This document shows, one piece after another, positions 1-31,672 of a stretch of 64,000 nt of DNA. The notes beneath the pieces were generated by a model. The model was not told the origin of the DNA. It was given only the letters and a program-made list of their open reading frames with translations, and ran no database searches. The first letter of the stretch is position 1. Each line of letters opens with the position of its first letter. Source of the DNA: Mactromeris polynyma (taxonomy: Eukaryota; Mollusca; Bivalvia; Venerida; Mactridae). Where the stretch lies: contig JASFXZ010000029.1 in the NCBI GenBank assembly GCA_032209605.1, forward strand, positions 2,035,001 through 2,099,000, in the 5' to 3' direction. The position numbers and the translations under genes were made by a program.

Positions 1-2423
1 TTTGTTTCTATTATTCAAATACGACTTTAATTTACGGTCGTTTTACTAAATTCAGTAATTTCAACGCGGTAACTATGAATAAATAAGATCGAAAATTCAA
101 GTGCAAATGAAATAAGCAAATGCAGCGGTAAAAACATGAACACATTAACATATGAGGGAAATTTAAACGCTCCGTCAACTCTTTTCTTTAAATCATCGAC
201 AATGAATGAGGTATTGAATTACAGCTAAATAGGTAAAGCGTTATGTTTGAAGGCAGTAAATATATTGAAGAAATTGAATAAACGTTCTTTTCAATATCAT
301 TTCTATCGAGCTATCTATTAAAATTTCAAATATTACCATAGTAGACGGTTACTGGACGAATTCCAATCATCTATATACTACATGTATTCATGGACCTACG
401 TAATTGTGGGATTATCCTACGCAAAGTACTAATAATAGACGGATACGAAACTAGGGAAATTACCGATTGCCTACGTTTGGTCTGATGACGTCACGTGCAC
501 TAGTTAACGCATCACGACGCTATATTAGGACTACAACACGTGCTAGCGACCACATCGGTTCCAATGTTGGACATATATAAACATTGAAAATAACCTTACA
601 TATCGTGATTTTATAAAAAGCCTCCGTTTGGCAATAATTGTGTATGAAAAATACTTATTGATTTCAACCTTTACATCGATAAAACTGGCATGAATATCAC
701 ACGGTGCGGGATCGACACGACCGAATTTTCCATTTTTTAATAAATATTTTGCATTCAAAACAAAGCCTGCGCATATTTATGTATCACTACATTCTCCTAT
801 TTTTTTAAAATCCTGCTGACAGGTCTCCAGTAAACATAATCGATGATCAAACTTTTCACATTTTAGTTCAATCAGAAAGAAGCCTTTTACAGACCGCTGT
901 TATTTTCCCAATGCCTTCACTCAATTACCACGTTACTTTAAAGTCTTAATACTAATTATATAGCCATGCAATTGTTTTCTTCATCAAAAACAGTTCAAAT
1001 TTAAAAAAAAAATCTCTACCGCCTTGCATTTTAATTCCTGTCATTTAATATTTATTCAAAAACTTTAAAGCAGCAAGGCATATGCATGTAAAAACTGTTT
1101 AACATATTTGTTAAGGAATGAAATTCTTGCGACGGAAACTATTTTCATTTAGCTGCATTTGATATAATTTGCGATAACTTCGGACCATATTCAGGGTCAC
1201 TTCGGACCATATCTGGGGACACTACGGGCCATCTATTGGGAGACCTAAAGTCACAAACTTTGTAATTCTACTGATTTGTAATAAGTCATGTTAGTAATAA
1301 TGAAACGAACCATTAAATTGCCAAATAATAATAATTTATCTGCATTGATATATATTCATCAATTTCATGTCTTAACAGTTTAAAATTAGGCAAAGCATTA
1401 ATAAAATAATAATATTCTATTTTTAAAAGTTGTATGGTACAGTTGATACTGTACTTTAAATGTAATCCATACATTTTAATTCCATGTACAATTCCAAATA
1501 CACTCTAATCATATTCCTTCTTCAAATTACCCTTTTTATTGTCAGAAGTTTTACTGTGTGACTGATTATAACTTTGATTGACTACTGTATTAGCTTGTAT
1601 GTATGGAATCATCTTATACTTTATAAAATAACAATATAAGTTTATTGATGTATATTTCATTATTTTTTCAGAAATGCAATACAATTTTATGTAATATGAA
1701 GTAGATGAATTGATCAAAAAAGTTCACAACTGTTGTTGATTAATGTAAAATATTAATATCATTTTTGTTACGAACGTTACGAATGCCTATAACCATTCTT
1801 AGCATTTTCGTTAAAACTTACGAATTCATGCATGCATACGATGATATTGATGAAACGCTCTTGAGATCGTAAGAACGTCGTAAGGAAATCTTACGAAAAT
1901 TTCGTGCGTAAGAACGTTGATAAAACGGGCCCAATAACCCTACATAGTTCTAATTGGGATCGCAGCATGTATTATCGGGAAGTCTACGATCACAGTCGAT
2001 CAATAGTACCAAATCCGTTCGTTAAGATTCAATACAATCGGACAGATTATGGTGACAAAACTTCCTTACTTACATTCGGGCATCAAGCTTATCCCTCTAT
2101 ACATTAATCGAAATATGTCACCAGCCCTGCCAGTCGCTCACGTTTTGTTTTGTATCCCTGGCCCACCGTATCACATTGACTGCACAGGGGGGACCAAATT
2201 GCAAAACGTTACGAAATGTGAGCCGCAAATACCTTTACTGAACGCAGGGCAGGTACTAGTATCATTCATCGCAGTGTTTAGTATTATGTCAAATGTAACA
2301 TTGTATTTTGATCTTGCATTGTTTACTTTCGCCAACTGAACAGAAATTGTCATTCATCGACTGCAAAATATGACAAATTTTCCAATGTAGTTGCATGGTT
2401 TTACCAAGACGTCAACAACAACA
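1..2423. other. Gene-free AT-rich stretch with minor repeats
   Basis: No coding exon is recognisable. Visible structure: a CRE-plus-E-box string TGACGTCACGTG at 486-497; three short near-copies of ACTTCGGACCATAT between about 1171 and 1240; and a stretch at about 1765-1930 built from alternating TTACGAA and CGTAAG motifs that is probably a decayed inverted-repeat element. Confidence 0.5.
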
Positions 2424-3099
2424 AAGGTGTTGAACGTGGTGTACATACTGATCAGCCAACCAATGTGTGGAGCGTGGTGTACATACTGTTCAGCCAACCA
2501 AGGTGTGGAGCGTGGTGTACATACTGTTCAGCCAACCAAGGTGTGGAGCGTGGTGTACAATTACTGTTCAGCCAACAAAGATGTGGAGCGTGGTGTACAT
2601 ACTGTTCAGCCAACAAAGATGTGGAGCGTGGTGTACATACTGTTCAGCCAACAAAGATGTGGAGCGTGGTGTACATACTGTTCAGCCAACAAAGATGTGG
2701 AGCGTGGTGTACATACTGTTCAGCCAACAAAGATGTGGAGCGTGGTGTACATACTGTTCAGCCAACAAAGATGTGGAGTGTGGTGTACAATTACTGTTCA
2801 GCCAACAAAGATGTGGAGCGTGGTGTACATACTGATCAGTCAACCAAGGTGTGGAGCGTGGTGTACAATTACTGTTCAGCCAACCAAGGTGTGGAGCGTG
2901 GTGTACATACTGTTCAGCCAACCAAGGTGTGGAGCGTGGTGTACAATTACTGTTCAGCCAACAAAGGTGTGGAGCGTGGTGTACATACTGATCAGTCAAC
3001 CAAGGTGTGGAGCGTGGTGTACATACTGATCAGTCAACCAAGGTGTGGAGCGTGGTGTACATACTGATCAGTCAACAAAGGTGTGGAGTGTGGTGTATA
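2424..3099. repeat. 38-bp tandem array, about 17-18 units
   Basis: The unit is 38 bp (40 bp in the variant with TACAATTACTG) and is built on GGAGCGTGGTGTACATACTG followed by TTCAGCCAACAAAG or ATCAGTCAACCAAG. All plus-strand frames stay open for long stretches because the unit lacks stop codons, which creates overlapping spurious ORFs of 122-212 residues. The array directly abuts the mariner-like element at 3100. Confidence 0.95.
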
Positions 3100-3454
3100 C
3101 ACTGCCCTCCAAAAGTTCCTTCACACTTTGACAATTTCCCATTGCCATTAATGTATTTTTATATTTGTTTCACATGCAATAAATCGATAATGCTTTTTAA
3201 CACAGCAATAATTTTCAGAAGTTTTTCAATTTGTACTGCAACAAATTATCTTATTTTCTGATCAGATCAATCAGTTACACACATACGATTGATGCTGTAG
3301 CCGAGATGTGCAAATTGTTGATTCTTAAGTATCCATCACAGAAATGGGATGAATAATTTTACTTCATGGTCATACATGTTTTATTTGAAATTCTGTAAGA
3401 AAAAGTAACGTAATTCAAAATATTCAAGTGTGAAGAAACTTTTGGATGGCAGTG
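3100..3454. mobile_element. Tc1/mariner-like MITE
   Basis: The 355-bp segment has inverted ends of about 35 bp: CACTGCCCTCCAAAAGTTCC on the left, with its near-complement ending GGATGGCAGTG on the right. TA stands on both sides (3098-3099 and 3455-3456), as expected for a TA target-site duplication. The interior has no ORF of note, so this is a non-autonomous copy. The superfamily call rests on TA plus the CCAAAAGT-type terminus. Confidence 0.65.
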
Positions 3455-6400
3455 TATACTGATTAGTCTAGAGTACACACTGCCTTTTGCTTTGAGACTT
3501 CTTTCATTAAAGTTGGTAAGAATTTGAAATCAATTGTCGTTACGAATTTGTTCAAATCATTCTCAATGTTTCTGAAAAGTTAGTTATTATTGGCAATGCT
3601 GTTTTAAAAAAGGGGCCATGATTGCTCTATATCACTCACCAGGGGCCATGGTTGCTCTATATCACTCACCATCTTGGCTGATATCCACCATTCAGTTTAG
3701 GAAGAGACGTTTACATAAATTATATTTTCCGCTATATGCATATAAAGAACAAAACTCTGCCCCTTGGCTGCCATGTTTTCTTTTCTTATTTATGCAATCT
3801 TTTCAGAGGCAAACTAGATAATGCTACACACCAAATATCAAAGCTCTAGACTTTATGGTTTTAGACAAGAACATTTGCAAAATTTACGCTTTTAATTTTG
3901 TTTAAGCCTCTGTGATCTACTTATAATGCAGCACACCAGAACCATTTAAATATCTTTGAAAGAGGACCACTTAAGGATCTTTCCAAGAGATTGGACACAT
4001 TTCATTCAGCAAGAAAGGAGATGTCATTTAAAGAAAATTTAGACGGATGATGGACTATGACAGATGCCCGACAGCCAACGATCTTACTAGATCAGCACGA
4101 GAACGTCTCGCTCAAGTAAGCTAAAAGGTGTAACAATTAACTTAATGGAGTTGTATAAAACATTTTTTGCATATATTTTATCGAATGATCTTTCAAACTT
4201 GTCATCATTTTATAACATCTGTACAGGCAGTTTGGCAATGTATGAAATCTAGGTCCAATGTTTTACACTGGAGCCAAAGACCCAGAATGGTGCGTCTCTT
4301 TAGTAAATGACAATATACTGTAATAAATTGTTGATATATCATTTTATTAAGCAATTTCATCTACAGTGAGAGATTATGAGGCACATATTAACATCAGTCT
4401 ATAAAATAAAAAAGCAAACAAGAACTAAAAAGGATTAAGCCCCTATACGGACTTGTATCTTTATACATACATACCAAAGCTCAATAACATATCATTAAAT
4501 AAGAGAATAATACTATAATACAATAATTTCAACAGTTTCTGCCAGGCTGTTAATTGGCACCATTCAAACATTTTTCGGCGCAGCCGTACTAACATGGTTT
4601 TGCTAGTTGCATATCAGAGTTGTGTAAACAAATCAAATCTTACATTAACCACCAAGGTCATTTCTCTTCAACCGAACAACGTTTGTGACCCTGACACGGA
4701 TTGGTTAACCTTTCGATAAAGGTTACGTAATCTTACCAAAATCCATTGAATTTCAGGGAATTTACCGATATCAATTTCTTGATCTAGAGTGACCAGCAAT
4801 CATAACATCTTGGCATTTTTTAAGTGGCCCAACAATCTTAACCTTCAAATTTCACCGACAATCTTTTTTCAAACTATTTCTAGTTAGTGTTACATTTAAC
4901 TCCAAGCCTGAACCGATGGATTAAAATGGAACGGAATAAGACATTCAACTATGGCCTATAAACAGTCTTTGGTTTTTGCAACACCGACAATGTAAATCAT
5001 ATCAAAATGAGCAAAATGAACAAAAAAAGTAACGAGTGACTAGGTCTCATAAAATGTCATTAGCAATAGTTAAATGCCCAGAATTGGAGTGCCTGCGACT
5101 CTAAAAGAAGGGAGAAAGAATTAACTTTTAATCATTGTACAAAAAATAGAAAAACTATGACAAATGAAAATAATTTAAAACATTTTGTGTATGTAAATCA
5201 ACCATCACTGAGGTCATTATCTATTAGTGTAGGACACGATCAATATCAGAATCACAGAGATTAAAAATACAACGAGGTAAAGAAAGCAAAAAAGACAAAG
5301 TACTACATGTATAGTTTTCCAGATAAAAACTCATCGAATTTTCATGGTACTATAATTTTCCGGAAAAAAACCCTCATCTTATTTTCGTGTTGTAATACCA
5401 ACTTTGAGTCCAGTCTCAGTTGAGAAAAATCTCAATTATTTGAGACAATATTTAAGCTGAGATTTAGCTGAGATTGAGATTCTTTGGGAGACCTGGGCCG
5501 GTTCTTTTACTGTGTAGACAATTATTTATCATCCAAAACAGGTTAAGTAAGCACATTGATCTGCTAAGAAAAGAAAATATTTCGCACCACTATATATTTC
5601 AAGAATAAATAATTACTTTCTGTTACAATGGCATGACATTTTTTTCTTCCCTTCTCTACTGGCTATATGGTAGTAATAAACATCCATATGTATTGCACAA
5701 AACCATGCCAATCATTTCACAAAACAAATTTCTGTTAGTTTCATACCAGCACATTTCTTAACCATTCTAGCCAGTTATAAGCATAAAAACATAACTCTAG
5801 ATTTCCTTTATCCGAGTAATAAATCAATAATTACAATACAAGCTTCGCCCCCTGTTCATCAGTAACACTAGAGTTCTTACTAAACTTGAACATAATCATA
5901 TGTGGGACTGAAAATAAATATGGCATCTTTTTTTCCAGGAATTTTCTGTTCTTTAGTTCAGTTTCAACATCTTAAAAATTTCAGGAAGACACAGGGATAC
6001 ATTGCACCAACAATCAGACAGTACATATGTGTGCATAAGTTATTTTGTGTGAAATACAAGCAGTCATTTCGAAATATTTTACGGAGTATTAAAGTAAGAA
6101 CTATCAAATTCATGCCACATGTTCATAATTTTCAGTAACAAACATATCTCATTTTTCCTCATAGACAAATATATAATTCATCTTGATAATCTATTACTTA
6201 TTTTATTATAAAAAAAATCGATGTTTTATTCTTGAAACATCACACCTACCTTCTTACATACATCATGGTACGAAAGATCATATTTCTAAAATGTTGTTGA
6301 TATGACAAAATATTCTGTATTGTATTGTATAAGAATTTATTGAAATAAATGATTAAAAAAAATCCGAAAAACCCATATGAATATAAAGCCAAACCATTCT

Positions 6401-7390
6401 TAGGTGTATATCTGCTTTATTGGTTTGATTATTCAATTTTTATTCGGCGTTTTGCGAGACAGCATATGATGAAATAATAAAGCCCAACATTCTGTCAGTA
6501 AAGCTCAAACTTATCAAGTTATGCTCCAGTTAGGTTTGATACAACCAGTTTAAGTTACCGACATACAGGGGACGACGATTTCTTAATCTGGACAGCCAAT
6601 CATACTTCAGAGATGTTTGGAAGCCCAATCACAAGCAGTTTTAAAAATATTTTCCAATTGATCAAACAATGACCAGGGGAGACAATTCACACAAACAATA
6701 TACTTATTTCATAACAAAGGCGAAACACAGTAACATAAAGCAGTTCAAACATGAAGTACATCACAACAGAAGTAATAATACATCGAAGAAAGGTTAAATA
6801 AAATCAAACATGGTTAAAGCGAAATATACTGAATAAGACTAAAGTATACTCCACGCCATTAAAAACGTAACTAAAAAGTGTCCATGTCAACACGGCGACA
6901 TTATAAAGAAATAATCATATTTTAATTCTCAAACATCATTTCCTAAACTTAATCAATTATTAAATACGAATACTAGGGCCATAGTTTAATATCTTTTTTG
7001 AAGAATAATTTTCTCATTTGTAACAATGAAATGCGTATAAAATCAGGAACAAATGAAGACTAGTGATGCAGTTGCGTTTTTAATGGCGTTAAGTATATAA
7101 ATTTATTTAAAGTCTCGGTAATCAAACATATAATAGTACATTCATATATATAATTTTACCATTTACCAACAATATAATGTATACTCAACCAATTAACTGT
7201 GTAAAGTGTGTACTTCTGGTTATCAAGACAATTAACAAATTATACAGGAGCACTGATTACAACTGTAATAATCAAAGAGAAAACAGCATCCTGAGCATTC
7301 AGAGGTAACATCAAAGCTGGACCAGGCTTATCATAAAAGCACCAATATAACAAACAACAGTCACGTTTAATTGGCAAAAACTGCAACATA
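3455..7390. other. Gene-free stretch with dispersed repeats
   Basis: No gene is recognisable. It contains a two-copy 30-bp duplication built on GGGGCCATGRTTGCTCTATA at 3613-3672, the dispersed element at 4574-4815, and a stretch near 5405-5495 made of alternating CTCAGTTGAG and CTGAGATT motifs. All look like molluscan intergenic repeats. I see nothing specific in the remainder. Confidence 0.5.
4574..4815 (+). repeat. Dispersed repeat, copy 1 of a family (others at 51478 and 52630)
   Basis: The segment starts at TTTTTCGGCGCAGCCGTACT and ends at GTGACCAGCAATCATAAC. The complementary strand of 52630-52875 matches it along nearly its whole length, with scattered substitutions. GATTGGTTAACCTTTCG is a conserved internal string. 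There is no ORF. The class is unknown; it may be a MITE or a fragment of a larger element. Confidence 0.75.
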
Positions 7391-7807
7391 TTGTTAATGT
7401 AAACAAAAATTGTATTTTGAAGTATTGTGTTTATAAACATTTTATGATTAAGAATTGTATTATGAAATAGCGTACAGTAAAACCTCACTTAAAGACCACC
7501 TCAATAATAAGACCACCTCAAAATTAAGAACACAAGTTTCAAGTCCATTTTCACTGTTTTGCTCTTTATTCAACCTCAATATAAAGACAACATTGATAAG
7601 ACGACCACTTTACTAAGGTCTCAAAGGTGGTCTTACTATTGAGGTTTTACTGTACATGTAAATATTTTTATGTGTAAGAATTGAATTGTGAATTATTGTG
7701 TTTGTAAATGTTTTATGTGCAAGAATTGTACTGTGAATTATTGTGTTTGTAATGTTTTATGTGTAAGAATTGTATTGTGTTGTTATGTGTAAAACATGTA
7801 TTGTGAA
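7391..7807. repeat. 45-bp minisatellite interrupted by a MITE
   Basis: The unit of about 45 bp contains TTTTATGTGTAAGAATTGTA and ATTGTGTTT. About two copies lie at 7391-7472 and about three at 7653-7807. Between them sits the TA-flanked MITE 7475-7652, so the MITE landed in a pre-existing array. There is no coding potential. Confidence 0.8.
7475..7652. mobile_element. pogo/Tigger-like MITE, unexpanded copy
   Basis: Inverted ends CAGTAAAACCTCA and TGAGGTTTTACTG are flanked by TA on each side (7473-7474 and 7653-7654). The left end carries just two 17-bp units (GACCACCTCAATAATAA and a variant), followed by GAACACAAGTTTC. The CAGT terminus with a TA target fits pogo-type elements; no transposase is encoded. 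It is the unexpanded relative of 19675-20463. Confidence 0.8.
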
Positions 7808-7810
7808 CAC

Positions 7811-8631
7811 CATATTTTGTCATTAACACTGACCATGAAATCTGCAGTGGATATTAAATCAAAATAACAAATTAAGTCCACAGTCAATATTGTTTATGAA
7901 GGATGGATTTGAAAACTAGATTCAAAGAAACAATACTACTTAAGCTAACACACAATGTGCAAGTGATTGTCACAACACTGTGAATTGTACTTTGATTAGT
8001 AACTGAACCAGACACATACATCCCATGTACATTAAAGGGACTGAAATCTGATACAAGTCATTAAAAGGAACCCAATACAATATGTAACAGGTCAAGCTCT
8101 TTAGTCAAAGATCACAATAATGTTCAGCTTTTGGATCAGATCTTATGCCTGGGTCACACGATGCTCCCGGTATATGGACGTCCCAGGAACCAAAGATCTG
8201 TATGGTTCCCTAAGTCCTATGGGCATCATTTGACAAGACTATTTGGGTACAAAAATCTTAAAAAATTCCTACAGACTAGCACAGTATGCCGGGCAGTTAC
8301 CAAGAAGCTCTAAGGGTTTTTTGCCCATATGGAGTCAGTAAACTTCCCAGGAGCTTCAAGTGACCTCGGCTTTAAGTGGGTGTTTATCAAATATGGACAG
8401 AAACGGAGATGTTGTTATGAGTAAAGCTTTAATACTTTGCGCTTGCAACTACAATAAATTCAATGCGTGGATCCTTGACACGGGTAAGATCTTTAGTATG
8501 CTGCAAACACAAAGCTTTCTGAGACCTCTCTATAGTAGTTAAACAGCCTCGTCGTCCCATAGGTAACATTCAATGCAAACCTAAAATTGTTGCAAGCATA
8601 CTGGCCGATTCCACTATCCACACTAGTTTAA
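7811..8631 (-). other. Region 3' of GBE1, probable 3' UTR, limits not determined
   Basis: This sequence lies immediately downstream of the GBE1 stop codon in transcript direction. No open reading frame is recognisable. I could not choose a convincing polyadenylation signal, so how much of it is transcribed is unknown. A 45-bp array holding a MITE begins just beyond it. Confidence 0.35.
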
Positions 8632-28404
<19,773 letters not shown>

Positions 28405-29168
28405 CTTACATGCATTCACGTCTACTAGATCATTCGACAATGAAATATCATGCAGCTAGGCCTATGCTGCACATGAAAAATATATACTGCAACCTTGTAA
28501 CTTCACACCGGGAGGTCAAGGTCATGTCAAATCAGTAAAAATAGTTTATTTTCGTCCAGAGATCACCTTTACCAAAAAGTGTCATCACGTAATTTATGCA
28601 TTAATAGTTAGAGTCCACTTATATATTAACTTTTGTCAAACAATCATCTGGACTCTTTAATTCACTTAGGAAATATCAGTGAAAAATATTCACATGAAAT
28701 CGCAACTCTGACAGAGCTCTTCATAAAGAAGGTGCGCTGTAGGACGATAGGTCGCGTCTATATAGGATCGTTTTCTGGATCACGGTTGTCTAAAAGGTAT
28801 CGATTTGTGGATCAATGTCGTAAAATTTACTGAGACTCAAAAAACTTTACTACTCGTTTATCAACGCATAATAACACTCATAAAATATTATTTTTATAAT
28901 AAAGTGTTTGTTTAGGTCGTAATTTGTCTAATTTCTTACGCAGTATATAATACGTAAAAGGTAACTGGAAGTGGATCACCTCATGGGGAAGTACACGATT
29001 GGCTGAGACATACTGAATGACTGTTTGATTATTTTAAATTAACATTATTTAAGTTAAAGCTATTCCGTGATGTTAATTTAATAAAAAAGCATCCTTTTAT
29101 CTGGTACATGTATCAGTAAGTTGACCACTGGGTATATTTGGTAACATACTCTGGATAACAAAGTCTAA
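28405..29168 (-). promoter_or_regulatory. GBE1 5' flank (UTR and presumed promoter)
   Basis: This is the roughly 760-base stretch between the GBE1 start codon and the 31-bp satellite. It must hold the 5' UTR and, unless there is a distant 5' exon, the core promoter. I see no clear TATA box at a sensible distance and no CpG-rich block. A lone degenerate satellite-like unit (GTGGATCACC at 28971-28980) sits within it. The label is inferred from position only. Confidence 0.3.
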
Positions 29169-31672
29169 GGTAACAGAAAGTGGATCACTGGTCTATAAGG
29201 TAATTGGAAGTGGATCACTCTGTCTATAAGGTAACAGAAAGTGGATCACTGGTCTATATGGTAATTGAAAGTGGATCACTCTGTCTATAAGGTAACAGAA
29301 AGTGGATCACTCTGTCTATAAGGTAATAGAAAGTGGATCACTCTATCTATAAGGTAACGGAAAGTGGATCACTGGGTCTATATGGTAACAGAAAGTGGAT
29401 CACTGGTCTATATGGTAATTGAAAGTGGATCACTCTGTCTATAAGGTAACAGAAAGTGGATCACTGGGTCTATAAGGTTATAGAAAGTGGATCACTCTGT
29501 CTATAAGGTAACAGAAAGTGGATCACTGGGTCTATATGGTAATAGAAAGTGGATCACTCTGTCTATAAGGTCACAGAAAGTGGATCACTCTGTCTATAAG
29601 GTAACAGAAAGTGGATCACTGGTCTATATGGTAATTGAAAGTGGATCACTCAGTCAATAAGGTAACAGAAAGTGGATCACTGGGTCTATAAGGTAATAGA
29701 AAGTGGATCACTCTATCTATAAGGTAACGGAAAGTGGATCACTGGGTCTATATGGTAATAGAAAGTGGATCACTAGGTCTATAAGGTAATAGAAAGTGGA
29801 TCACTCTGTCTATAAGGTAATAGAAAGTGGATCACTCTGTCTATAAGGTAACAGAAAGTGGATCACTCTGTCTATAAGGTAATAGAAAGTGGATCACTGG
29901 GTCTATAAGGTAACAGAAAGTGGATCAGTCAGTCTATAAGGTAATAGAAAGTGGATCACTGGGTCTATAAGGTAACAGAAAGTGGATCACTGGGTCTATA
30001 AGGTAATAGAAAGTAGATCACTCTGTCTATAAGGTAACAGAAAGTGGATCACTGGGTCTATAAGGTAATAGAAAGTGGATCACTCTGTCTATAAGGTAAC
30101 AGAAAGTGGATCACTGGGTCTATATGGTAATAGAAAGTGGATCACTGGGTCTATATGGTAATAGAAAGTGGATCACTCTGTCTATAAGGTAATAGAAAGT
30201 GGATCACTCTGTCTATAAGGTAACAGAAAGTGGATCACTGGGTCTATAAGGTAATAGAAAGTGGATCACTAGGTCTATAAGGTAATAGAAAGTGGATCAC
30301 TGGGTCTATAAGGTAATAGAAAGTGGATCACTAGGTCTATAAGGTAATAGAAAGTGGATCACTCTGTCTATAAGGTAACAGAAAGTGGATCACTCAGTCT
30401 ATAAGGTAATAGAAAGTGGATCACTGGGTCTATAAGGTAATAGAAAGTGGATCACTCTGTCTATAAGGTAATAGAAAGTGGATCACTGGGTCTATATGGT
30501 AATAGAAAGTGGATCACTCTGTCTATAAGGTAATAGAAAGTGGATCACTTGGTCTATAAGGTAATAGAAAGTGGATCACTAGGTCTATAAGGTAATAGAA
30601 AGTGGATCACTCTGTCTATAAGGTAACAGAAAGTGGATCACTCAGTCTATAAGGTAATAGAAAGTGGATCACTGGGTCTATAAGGTAATAGAAAGTGGAT
30701 CACTCTGTCTATAAGGTAATAGAAAGTGGATCACTGGGTCTATATGGTAATAGAAAGTGGATCACTCTGTCTATAAGGTAATAGAAAGTGGATCACTTGG
30801 TCTATAAGGTAATAGAAAGTGGATCACTCTGTCTATAAGGTAATAGAAAGTGGATCACTTGGTCTATAAGGTAATAGAAAGTGGATCACTGGGTCTATAT
30901 GGTAATAGAAAGTGGATCACTCTGTCTATAAGGTAATAGAAAGTGGATCACTGGGTCTATAAGGTAATAGAAAGTGGATCACTCAGTCAATAAGGTAACA
31001 GAAAGTGGATCACTGGGTCTATATGGTAATAGAAAGTGGATCACTCAGTCTATAAGGTAATAGAAAGTGGATCACTCTGTCTATAAGGTAACAGAAAGTG
31101 GATCACTCTGTCTATAAGGTAACAGAAAGTGGATCACTCTGTCTATAAGGTAACAGAAAGTGGATCACTGGTCTATATGGTAATTGAAAGTGGATCACTC
31201 TGTCTATAAGGTAACAGAAAGTGGATCACTCTGTCTATAAGGTAACAGAAAGTGGATCACTCTGTCTATAAGGTAACAGAAAGTGGATCACTGGTCTATA
31301 TGGTAATTGAAAGTGGATCACTCTGTCTATAAGGTAACAGAAAGTGGATCACTGGGTCTATAAGGTAATAGAAAGTGGATCACTCTATCTATAAGGTAAC
31401 GGAAAGTGGATCACTGGGTCTATATGGTAATAGAAAGTGGATCACTAGGTCTATAAGGTAATAGAAAGTGGATCACTCTGTCTATAAGGTAACAGAAAGT
31501 GGATCACTCTGTCTATAAGGTAATAGAAAGTGGATCACTGGGTCTATAAGGTAACAGAAAGTGGATCACTCTGTCTATAAGGTAACAGAAAGTGGATCGC
31601 TTGGTCTATATGGTTACAGAGAGTAGATTGCTTTGTCTTTATGGTTACAGAAAGTTGATCAACATCTTTGTC
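29169..31672. repeat. 31-bp satellite array, about 80 units, with higher-order structure
   Basis: Tandem units of 31 bp (some 30) have the core GAAAGTGGATCAC, then a variable four-base slot (CTGT, GGGT, CAGT, AGGT, TGGT), then CTATAAGG or CTATATGG. Short slot variants such as CTGGTC account for the 30-mers. The pattern of slot variants repeats with a 248-bp (8-unit) period between 30363 and about 30830, and a block near 29586-29850 recurs near 31262-31500. Decayed units lie outside both ends (28960-28981 and 31884-31903). The array fills the space between the 5' end of GBE1 and the 3' end of the PHD gene. It has no unique spacers and no coding potential. Confidence 0.97.

Noticed and set aside
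2391..3067. Overlapping plus-strand ORFs of 122-212 residues with Cys/Trp-rich repeats
   Set aside because: They coincide with the 38-bp array and are open in all three frames because the unit lacks stop codons. No start context, splice signals or non-repeat sequence support a protein.
29169..31672. CRISPR-like array of 31-bp repeats
   Set aside because: There are no unique spacers; units are directly head to tail, the genome is animal and no cas genes are present.
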